Below, in pieces: positions 16,256 through 23,018 of a stretch of DNA of 33,636 nucleotides; the first letter of the stretch is position 1, and every line of letters begins with the position of its first letter. Location of the stretch: NCBI RefSeq assembly GCF_004323185.1, contig NZ_NAPS01000001.1:1139685-1173320 (forward strand). Reading direction: 5' to 3'. The notes beneath the pieces were generated by a model. That model did no database searches and had not been told where the DNA came from. It worked only from the letters and a program-made list of their open reading frames with translations. A program made the translations under genes and the position numbers. Origin of the DNA: Westiellopsis prolifica IICB1 (GTDB lineage: Bacteria; Cyanobacteriota; Cyanobacteriia; Cyanobacteriales; Nostocaceae).

Positions 16256-17047
16256 ATGATGTTGGATGTTGCTTTTATGGATCTGCCTCTTCGGAAATTA
16301 GGAATTGCACCAAACGCTTGGGCAGTAAATCAGGCGATCGCAGATATCACTCGTCCTCCCCTTAACCCACAACCCGTTATCTTAGCAACAGAAACCAAAA
16401 ATCTGCGCCTTGATCTCGCAAAAGCTGCCATCCTCGTCATTGACATGCAAAATGATTTTTGTCACCCTGATGGTTGGTTATCACACATCGGCGTAGATGT
16501 CAATCCAGCGCGTCAGCCAATCCAACCTTTGCAACATCTACTGCCTACACTGCGGGCAACTGGAGTTCCGATAATATGGGTAAATTGGGGAAACCGTCCT
16601 GACTTACTCAATATTAGTGCGGGTGTACATCACGTCTACAATTCCACAGGGGAAGGTGTGGGCTTAGGTGATCCATTACCCACTAACGGTGCTAAGGTAC
16701 TGATGAAAGGTAGTTGGGCAGCAGCAGTGGTAGATGAACTCGAACAATTGCCAGGAGATGTTTTTATTGATAAATACCGCATGAGTGGTTTCTGGGATAC
16801 TCCTTTAGATAGTATCCTGCGGAACTTGGGCAGAAGCACACTATTTTTTGCTGGTGTAAATGCTGATCAATGCGTCATGGCAACTTTACAAGATGCTAAC
16901 TTTTTAGGATACGACTGCATATTAGTTAAAGATTGTACAGCGACAACTTCCCCTGAATATTGTTGGTTAGCAACACTATATAACGTCAAACAGTGTTTCG
17001 GTTTTGTCACAGATTCAGAAGCAATTTTCAAAGCAATTAATGATTAG
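16256..17047 (+). CDS. Isochorismatase-family cysteine hydrolase (amidase)
   Basis: A 263-residue enzyme with the full Asp-Lys-Cys triad of the cysteine-hydrolase branch: D63 in 'LVIDMQNDFCHPDG', K173 in 'FIDKYRMSGF', and C206 in 'AGVNADQCVMATLQDA'. Relatives hydrolyse amides such as N-carbamoylsarcosine, biuret, ureidoacrylate or nicotinamide. An N-terminal extension of ~55 residues ('LPLRKLGIAPNAWAVNQ') precedes the catalytic core. It is divergent from the amidohydrolase gene and followed, after repeats, by a cupin gene; the trio suggests stepwise breakdown of a nitrogen heterocycle or its ring-opened product (inference). Its last ~20 bases are duplicated downstream. No strong ribosome site precedes the ATG; a second ATG three bases later is equally possible. 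Confidence 0.85.
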   Translation: MMLDVAFMDLPLRKLGIAPNAWAVNQAIADITRPPLNPQPVILATETKNLRLDLAKAAILVIDMQNDFCHPDGWLSHIGVDVNPARQPIQPLQHLLPTLRATGVPIIWVNWGNRPDLLNISAGVHHVYNSTGEGVGLGDPLPTNGAKVLMKGSWAAAVVDELEQLPGDVFIDKYRMSGFWDTPLDSILRNLGRSTLFFAGVNADQCVMATLQDANFLGYDCILVKDCTATTSPEYCWLATLYNVKQCFGFVTDSEAIFKAIND

Positions 17048-17210
17048 TGTTTAACGGTTAGTGGTTCGTAGATAGTAATTAAAAACTACCTACTAAACAA
17101 ATGACCAATGACCAATGACCAATGACCAATGACCAATGACCAATGATCAAAGCAATTAATGATTAGTGTTTAACGGTTAGTGGTTCGTAGATAGTAATTA
17201 AAAACTACCT
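17028..17210 (+). repeat. 64-bp perfect direct repeat including the 3' end of the cysteine-hydrolase gene
   Basis: Bases 17028-17091 recur exactly at 17147-17210, an offset of 119. The first copy contains the last six sense codons and stop of the hydrolase gene (TCAAAGCAATTAATGATTAG) plus 44 bases of trailer. A heptamer array follows each copy, so the unit looks like a tandem duplication of gene end, trailer and array. Confidence 0.95.
17101..17149 (+). repeat. Heptanucleotide tandem repeat, ATGACCA x7
   Basis: Six perfect ATGACCA units followed by one ATGATCA unit. It belongs to the short tandemly repeated repetitive (STRR) heptamer class described for heterocystous cyanobacteria. It shares its unit, in a different phase, with the array at 17211. 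Confidence 0.95.
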
Positions 17211-17280
17211 CAATGACCAATGACCAATGACCAATGACCAATGACCAATGACCAATGACCAATGACCAATGACCAATGAC
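17211..17280 (+). repeat. Heptanucleotide tandem repeat, CAATGAC x10
   Basis: Ten perfect CAATGAC units. The array starts directly after the second copy of the 64-bp repeat and ends 16 bases before the cupin ATG. The trailing AAAGGACAAATGACAT contains the only ribosome-site-like bases for that gene, so the array abuts its translation signal. Confidence 0.95.
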
Positions 17281-17296
17281 AAAGGACAAATGACAT

Positions 17297-17749
17297 ATGA
17301 TCAATTGCTGTGTAATTCCTGTTGTCAAATCTCCCAAAGATTACCAAGTTTATCGTATTAGTCCGCAGGATTCAAATCGTTTGGCGATCGTATTTGATCC
17401 GGCGATCGCAAATACTTCCCTAACTTGTTGTGTAGAAATTTTTGATGTTGGCGGAAAAACTCCCCCTAATCGCCATCAATTCGCAGTAGAAATGTTTTTT
17501 GTTCTCAAAGGCGAAGGTAGAGCGTCTTGTGATGGTAAAAGTATTGCAATTAAAGCTGGAGATAGTTTATTAGTACCAGCTACTGGCACTCATGTGATTG
17601 AGAATACGGGTTTGGGACGTTTATATACGTTGACTGTGATGGTTCCTAATGAAGATTTTGCCGAACTTATTCGTAGTGGAACGCCTGTAGAATTCGATGC
17701 AGAAGATATAGCTGTGCTTGGTAGGTTTGATGCTTTTGTTGCAAATTAA
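17297..17749 (+). CDS. Cupin-domain protein
   Basis: A 150-residue single-domain cupin. The first cupin motif lies around 'PPNRHQFAVEMFFVLKGEGR', with a histidine and glutamate suited to metal binding. The second is 'IKAGDSLLVPATGTHVIENTG', with its histidine in 'GTHVIEN'. It may be a small metal-dependent enzyme (dioxygenase or isomerase) or a binding protein. It has the same orientation as the cysteine-hydrolase gene and is separated from it only by the duplicated trailer and heptamer arrays, so it may have been its operon partner before the repeats expanded. An AAAGGA lies about ten bases upstream of the ATG. Function within the cluster is inferred from position only. Confidence 0.8.
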   Translation: MINCCVIPVVKSPKDYQVYRISPQDSNRLAIVFDPAIANTSLTCCVEIFDVGGKTPPNRHQFAVEMFFVLKGEGRASCDGKSIAIKAGDSLLVPATGTHVIENTGLGRLYTLTVMVPNEDFAELIRSGTPVEFDAEDIAVLGRFDAFVAN

Positions 17750-17848
17750 AAACTTTGAATAAGAATGTTAGTTTTTCAGAGACGCTGGGTATTCTCTTAA
17801 CAGGAGGCTTGCTGGTACTTAAGTATTTACCGCAGTAACACTTTCAAG

Positions 17849-18253
17849 ATGGCTAGTTCTGGAGAAGAATACCTACTTAACCGCAACAAGAAAATTGAGC
17901 GGCGAAAAAGGATTTTAACCTGGGTGTCAATTGTATCTTTTGTTGGCTCCGGGGTTTTTGCTATAGTTCCTACACTGCAACAGGTTATCGAGAATCCCTC
18001 AACCCAACCTGTGTCTGCTGAGTCTTCATTACAGCAACAGGAGCAGGGTTTTGAGTTGGTGTTACAACGAGAACCAGAAAATAGAACTGCTTTAGAAGGG
18101 TTAGTAAAAATACGGTTACAGTCACAGGATTTAAAGGGTGCTGTTGAACCTTTAGAAAAGTTGGTGAAACTGAATCCTGAAAGACAAGATTATAAAAGAA
18201 CACTGGAGCAATTGAAGCAACAAGTCGCTCAAGGGAAAAGCGATCGCAAATAG
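17849..18253 (+). CDS. Small membrane-anchored TPR-like protein
   Basis: A 134-residue protein. A basic N-terminus ([11 protein letters not shown]) precedes one transmembrane helix at about residues 22-42 ('[20 protein letters not shown]'). A Gln/Ser linker follows, then about two TPR-like helical hairpins ('[20 protein letters not shown]', '[20 protein letters not shown]'). Orientation would be N-in, with the TPR part outside the cytoplasm. Proteins of this layout are common in cyanobacteria and lack a defined role. An AGGAGG lies about 40 bases upstream, too far to serve this ATG, and no alternative in-frame start lies near it. It precedes the giant glycosyltransferase gene by 56 bp on the same strand, so co-transcription is possible. 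Confidence 0.7.
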   Translation: MASSGEEYLLNRNKKIERRKRILTWVSIVSFVGSGVFAIVPTLQQVIENPSTQPVSAESSLQQQEQGFELVLQREPENRTALEGLVKIRLQSQDLKGAVEPLEKLVKLNPERQDYKRTLEQLKQQVAQGKSDRK

Positions 18254-18309
18254 TTGTTTATATACAGTTTTTTAACCTAAATACTTTCATTCAGGAGCTG
18301 AAATACTAT

Positions 18310-21300
18310 ATGCCAAGTCTTTCTGTGTGCATGATGGTGCAAAATTCAGAAAAAACATTAGTCATTGCTCTGGAATCTTTAGCGTATGTCTATGATGAGT
18401 TAATTATAGTTGATGGTGGTAGTACGGATTCGACTTGTGAAATTGCATTGAATTATGGTGCAAAAATCGTACATTCAAAATGGTCAGGTAATCATTCTCA
18501 GCAAAGGAATTTATATTTAGATTTAATTAATACTGATTGGATATTTGTTCTTGACTCAGATGAATTTATTGACATAAAGTGCAGAGATTTTTTAAGTTAT
18601 GTCAAAAACTCAAATCAGAATTTAGATAGTGACAATTTTTGGATTCCTAGAAAGTGGATTACTACTTTTAGTAAACATTATTATCTTACTAGCTCACCAC
18701 ATTATCCCGATTTCCAACGGCGTTTATTTAAATATAATCAGGATATTTATTATACGGAACAGATTCATGAAAGAATTCATAATCTTAATTATCAAGGTAT
18801 ATGCTTAAATGAATTAAGTATCTATCATTTAGATTTATTGATTAATACTGAAGAACAACGACGTACAAAAGTTCGTCGCTACTCTAAGATAAATCCACGA
18901 GATGGAGGACGGCATTTCTATTTGCCAGATCCAAAAAAAACTGAGATAACAGAATGGAATTTTGTTGAAATACTATCTTCTGTTCAAGTTTTTCTAGAAA
19001 ATTTAGATAAAAATAAAATATTAACTTCGCAATTAGACGAAATTATTTCACCTGAAATTAAAAATGATAATTTTTACCACATAATTAAAGAAATTGTTAA
19101 ACAAGACGACATCAAAACAGTTTTAGAAATTGGTTCATCTTCAGGAGAAGGAAGTACAGAAGCATTTGTTACAGGTCTACGAGAAAATCAAAATAACCCA
19201 CAATTATTTTGCATTGAAATTTCACAAAATAGATTTACAAAGTTAAAAAAAAAGTATGCTAATTACTCTTTTGTTAAATGCTATAATATCTCATCTGTTT
19301 CTTTAGAGAGCTTTCCAAGTATTAATGAAATTATAAAATTTTATAGCAGTACAAACACAAATCTAACTCACTACCCTCTTGAGCAAGTTATAGGCTGGCT
19401 AAAACAAGATATTGAATATTTAAAAACTTCTGGACTTCCTCAAAATGGAATTAAGAAAATTAAAGAACAAAACAATATCAAATATTTTGATGCTGTCTTA
19501 ATTGATGGTTCTGAGTTTACTGGTACAAGTGAAATTAATGAGATTTATGGAGCAAAATATATATTCCTAGATGATATCAATACTTTCAAAAACTATCAAA
19601 ATCATCAAAGATTAACTTTAGATCATAATTATGAATTAGTTATTCAAAATCTTTCCCTCCGTAATGGTTACTCAGTATTTAGAAGAGTTGATGATTTTAA
19701 AATCCAAGCTGAACAGCAAATTAATTATAATGTCAATATACCTATTAACTTTTTTACGATAGTTCTCAACGGCGAACCATTCATTCGATATCATATTGAA
19801 GTATTCAAACAATTATCTTTTAAATGGCATTGGCACATAGTCGAAGGTGTAGCTAAACTTCAACATGATACCGGATGGAGTTTAAAGCTGGGTGGACAGA
19901 TAAGTGATACAATTCATTGCAATGGACGCAGTAATGACACTACAACAGAATATTTAGATGAACTAGTGCGCCAATATCCAGATAACATTACAGTTTATCG
20001 ACAACCTGAAGGTGTTTTCTGGGATGGAAAAAGAGAAATGGTTAATGAGCCATTATTTAACATCAACGAAGAATGTTTATTGTGGCAAATAGATGTAGAT
20101 GAATTATGGACTGTTAATCAGATTTGTACTGCACGACAAATGTTTATTGACAATCCTGAAAAAACAGCCGCTTTTTATTGGTGTTGGTATTTTGTCGGGG
20201 AAAATTTAATGATTAGCACTCGTAACTGTTATTCTCAAAATCCCAGACAAGAATGGTTGAGAACCTGGCGATATAAACCAGGCGCAGTATGGGTAGCACA
20301 TGAACCACCAACACTAGAAGAACCTTTATCAAATGGTCAATGGCGGAATGTTGCAGCTATAAATCCTTTTTTGCATCATGAAACCGAAAAACACGGTTTG
20401 GTATTTCAACATTTTGCCTATGTGACACAAAATCAGTTGGAATTCAAAGAACAATATTACGGATATAAAAATGCTGTTTCTCACTGGAAAAACTTACAAA
20501 AACAAACTAGATTTCCGGTTTTATTACGGCATTACTTTTCATGGGTACAAGATGACACAATGGTTGAAAATGCTGAATTATGTGGTATCAAAGCAATAGC
20601 TTATAAAGATTATGAAAATCAAAGTTGGAGATTTTTACAATCAGCAGAATTACAAACTCCACAACTTAAAAAGCCACAGCCATTAATTATCATTGATGGA
20701 GTATTTTTTCAACTTTATCAGACTGGGATTGCGCGTGTCTGGAGGTCACTATTAGAAGAGTGGGCAAACAATGAGTTTGCTAAATATATTATTGTACTTG
20801 ACCGTGTTAGTACTGCTCCTAAAATTTCTGGTATTAAGTATTTGAATGTACCACGCTATGACTATAATAATATCGATACTGAGCGAGAATTTTTACAGCA
20901 AATATGCGATCAAGAAGGTGCAGAATTATTTATCTCGTCTTACTATACAACACCCATAAATACACCTTCTGTATTCATGGCTTATGATATGATTCCAGAA
21001 GTCATGGATTGGGATATGAATCATCCCATGTGGCAAGATAAACAACAAGCAATAAAACACGCATCCGCCTATATAGCTATTTCCAAAAATACAGCACTTG
21101 ACTTGGCAAAATGTTTTCATCATATATCTTTAGAATCTCTTACTGTAGCGTATTGCGGAGTTAGCAGTACTTTTAAACAATCTACATCTGAAGACGTAAG
21201 TTTTTTTAAAACAAAATATGGTGTCACCAAGCCTTACTTCTTATTAGCTGGTATTGGCTCTGGATATAAAAATAGTATTTTATTCTTCCAAGCTTTTTCA

Positions 21301-22161
21301 CAGCTTGTTAGCAGCTATGGTTTTGATATTGTGGTTACAGGTAGTGGAGGTTTATTAGAATCTCAGTTTAGATCCTGTACATTTGGTAGTGTCGTTCATA
21401 TGCTGCAACTGAGCGACAAAGAGTTAGCAATAGCTTACTCTGATGCTATAGCATTAGTTTATCCATCCAAGTATGAGGGTTTTGGCTTACCTGTCTTAGA
21501 AGCAATGGCTTGTGCTTGTCCTGTGATTACTTGTCCTAACGCTTCAATTCCAGAAGTAGCTGGAGAAGCAGCTATATATATCAATGATGATGATGTAGAT
21601 GGACTAGCAAATGCACTTTGCGAAGTTCAAAAACCTAGTGTTCGTCAATCATTAATTGCTGCTGGTTTAGAACAAGCGAAAAAGTTTTCTTGGACAAAAA
21701 TGGCAGAAATTGTCAGTTCAGCTTTAATTGATGCAACACTTTTATGTTTAAATCTTAGAAAGACAAATTTAATTATTTTTCCTGATTGGTTGCAAGCAGA
21801 AGAATTAGTCAGTGTAGAATTAGCACAAGTAATTAAGACACTCGCAACTCATTCAGATAGTAGCAATATAACTTTACTAATTGATACTAATAATATTACG
21901 ACTGAAGATGCAGAGTTGTTGTTATCTAGTGTTACCATGAATCTTCTCATGGCGGAAGATTTAGATATCACTGATGAATTAGAAATTTCTCTAGTGGGAA
22001 ATTTGGCTGATATTCAGTGGAAGGTATTAATACCTCGTCTTCATGGGCGAATTGTTTTGGAACATGAAAATCAACAAGCATTAATACAAGCAAAAGGAGA
22101 TACTCTTACATCTTATGAGTTAGCAAATTTTAGGCAAGTAGGAGAGCAAGATTTTTTTTAA
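18310..22161 (+). CDS. Giant multi-domain glycosyltransferase (GT2 - methyltransferase-like - GT - GT4)
   Basis: A 1283-residue soluble protein with at least four modules. Residues 1-230 are a GT2 domain of the WaaE/SunS type ('LSVCMMVQNSEKTLVIALES', 'IIVDGGSTDST', and a DxD-like D82-S-D84 in 'VLDSDEF'). Residues about 260-450 resemble a Rossmann SAM-methyltransferase-like region ('VLEIGSSSGEGSTEAFVTGL', 'FDAVLIDGSE'). Residues about 474-775 are another glycosyltransferase-like segment ('WQIDVDELW' as its DxD). Residues about 790-1145 are a GT-B GT4 domain ('LLAGIGSGYKN', 'YPSKYEGFGLPVLEAMACAC', with its EX7E glutamates near 1055-1063). A C-terminal ~130-residue tail has no assignment. An AGGAG lies 12 bases upstream of the ATG. 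Such chains may build a short glycan on one acceptor. The local DNA is notably AT-rich, which may indicate transfer. Confidence 0.85.
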   Translation: MPSLSVCMMVQNSEKTLVIALESLAYVYDELIIVDGGSTDSTCEIALNYGAKIVHSKWSGNHSQQRNLYLDLINTDWIFVLDSDEFIDIKCRDFLSYVKNSNQNLDSDNFWIPRKWITTFSKHYYLTSSPHYPDFQRRLFKYNQDIYYTEQIHERIHNLNYQGICLNELSIYHLDLLINTEEQRRTKVRRYSKINPRDGGRHFYLPDPKKTEITEWNFVEILSSVQVFLENLDKNKILTSQLDEIISPEIKNDNFYHIIKEIVKQDDIKTVLEIGSSSGEGSTEAFVTGLRENQNNPQLFCIEISQNRFTKLKKKYANYSFVKCYNISSVSLESFPSINEIIKFYSSTNTNLTHYPLEQVIGWLKQDIEYLKTSGLPQNGIKKIKEQNNIKYFDAVLIDGSEFTGTSEINEIYGAKYIFLDDINTFKNYQNHQRLTLDHNYELVIQNLSLRNGYSVFRRVDDFKIQAEQQINYNVNIPINFFTIVLNGEPFIRYHIEVFKQLSFKWHWHIVEGVAKLQHDTGWSLKLGGQISDTIHCNGRSNDTTTEYLDELVRQYPDNITVYRQPEGVFWDGKREMVNEPLFNINEECLLWQIDVDELWTVNQICTARQMFIDNPEKTAAFYWCWYFVGENLMISTRNCYSQNPRQEWLRTWRYKPGAVWVAHEPPTLEEPLSNGQWRNVAAINPFLHHETEKHGLVFQHFAYVTQNQLEFKEQYYGYKNAVSHWKNLQKQTRFPVLLRHYFSWVQDDTMVENAELCGIKAIAYKDYENQSWRFLQSAELQTPQLKKPQPLIIIDGVFFQLYQTGIARVWRSLLEEWANNEFAKYIIVLDRVSTAPKISGIKYLNVPRYDYNNIDTEREFLQQICDQEGAELFISSYYTTPINTPSVFMAYDMIPEVMDWDMNHPMWQDKQQAIKHASAYIAISKNTALDLAKCFHHISLESLTVAYCGVSSTFKQSTSEDVSFFKTKYGVTKPYFLLAGIGSGYKNSILFFQAFSQLVSSYGFDIVVTGSGGLLESQFRSCTFGSVVHMLQLSDKELAIAYSDAIALVYPSKYEGFGLPVLEAMACACPVITCPNASIPEVAGEAAIYINDDDVDGLANALCEVQKPSVRQSLIAAGLEQAKKFSWTKMAEIVSSALIDATLLCLNLRKTNLIIFPDWLQAEELVSVELAQVIKTLATHSDSSNITLLIDTNNITTEDAELLLSSVTMNLLMAEDLDITDELEISLVGNLADIQWKVLIPRLHGRIVLEHENQQALIQAKGDTLTSYELANFRQVGEQDFF

Positions 22162-22182
22162 ATTGAGTAATTAATAAAGGAA

Positions 22183-22312
22183 GAGGACTCAAATCCTCAC
22201 TACTAACAAATTTAAGAGTTAGTAGTAAGCACTTCAGTGCTTAGGAAGTAGAGGACTCAAGTCCTCACTACTAACAAATTCAAGAGTTCGTAGTAAGCAC
22301 TTCAGTGCTTAG
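22183..22312. repeat. REP family B: two tandem inverted REP pairs upstream of RAYT B
   Basis: Two 62-bp units start 68 bp apart (22183-22244 and 22251-22312). Each holds a left REP, GAGGACTCAA(A/G)TCCTCAC ending in TACTAAC, and a right REP, GT(T/C)(A/C)GTAG or GTTCGTAG followed by the hairpin TAAGCACTTCAGTGCTTA. Read outward, each REP starts with GTAG directly before its hairpin, the layout of REPINs in other bacteria. The unit ends six bases before the transposase ATG. Confidence 0.92.
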
Positions 22313-22317
22313 AAAAT

Positions 22318-22953
22318 ATGATGTATGAATATCGCAAACTCACACCAGAACAAAAAGCTGAATTAGTTGAATACCGATTGAGTCGTGGTTATCCGCCCCA
22401 CGCACCGCCACACCCTGTACAAGATAAACAATTTTACTTATTAACAGCAGCTTGCTACGAACATCAATGTTATATGTACTCTGAATCTCGTCGTCAGCAA
22501 CTGTTAAATATGATATTTGATTACTTTGGTAATCTTGGAAATGAAGAAATGAGTACGGAAGCACTGACTACGAACTTAACAATTTGTGCTTGGATTATTC
22601 TGCCTAATCATTATCATTTGCTGGTTCGTGTTGTGAACTTTGAGATTTTGAGTGAATTGTTTCGTAGAATACATGGTAAGCTTTCTCGTCAGTGGAATCT
22701 TGAGGACAATATAACTAAGCGAAAAGTTTGGTATAGATGGAGCGATCGCGCTATTCGCTCTGAACAACATTACTATACAACTCTTAACTATATTCATTAC
22801 AATCCAGTCAAACATGGTTTAGTAAAATCCCCTTACGACTGGATTGAAAGTAGTGTTCATTGGTATTTACAAGCTAATGGGCGACAATGGTTACGTGATT
22901 TGTGGGTTCAATATCCGGTACTAGGTTATGGTAAAGATTGGGATAATCTTTAA
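22318..22953 (+). CDS. REP-associated tyrosine transposase (RAYT B), Y1-like
   Basis: A 211-residue HUH-type transposase-like protein from a branch different from RAYT A. The metal-binding pair is H98-Y-H100 in 'WIILPNHYHLLVRV'. The conserved C-terminal half has 'VWYRWSDRAIRSEQHYYTTL' followed by 'NYIHYNPVKHGLV'. At the position where RAYT A has its 'SYKSA' tyrosine, this protein reads 'RRIHGKLSRQWN', so the nucleophile is not obvious there; another tyrosine may serve. The N-terminus 'YEYRKLTPEQKAELVEYRLS' is typical of the family. A second ATG three bases on is equally likely, and no ribosome site is visible. The gene is enclosed on both sides by family B REP pairs and separates the giant glycosyltransferase from the OGT gene. 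Confidence 0.85.
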   Translation: MMYEYRKLTPEQKAELVEYRLSRGYPPHAPPHPVQDKQFYLLTAACYEHQCYMYSESRRQQLLNMIFDYFGNLGNEEMSTEALTTNLTICAWIILPNHYHLLVRVVNFEILSELFRRIHGKLSRQWNLEDNITKRKVWYRWSDRAIRSEQHYYTTLNYIHYNPVKHGLVKSPYDWIESSVHWYLQANGRQWLRDLWVQYPVLGYGKDWDNL

Positions 22954-22954
22954 T

Positions 22955-23018
22955 GTTTGTAGTAAGGGCTTTAGCCCTCTGGGAAGTTATTTTGAGGACT
23001 GAAGCCCTCACTACGAAC
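22955..23018. repeat. REP family B inverted pair downstream of RAYT B
   Basis: The right-type REP GTTTGTAGTAAGGGCTTTAG-CCCTCT starts one base after the transposase stop. The left-type REP GAGGACTGAAGCCCTCAC-TACGAAC ends at 23018. Both resemble the upstream pairs, with different stem bases that keep pairing. The last eight bases overlap the 3' end of the OGT gene and supply its final two serine codons and the stop. Confidence 0.9.

Noticed and set aside
17101-17280. CRISPR array
   Set aside because: The units are contiguous 7-mers with no spacers; these are STRR-type heptamer arrays.
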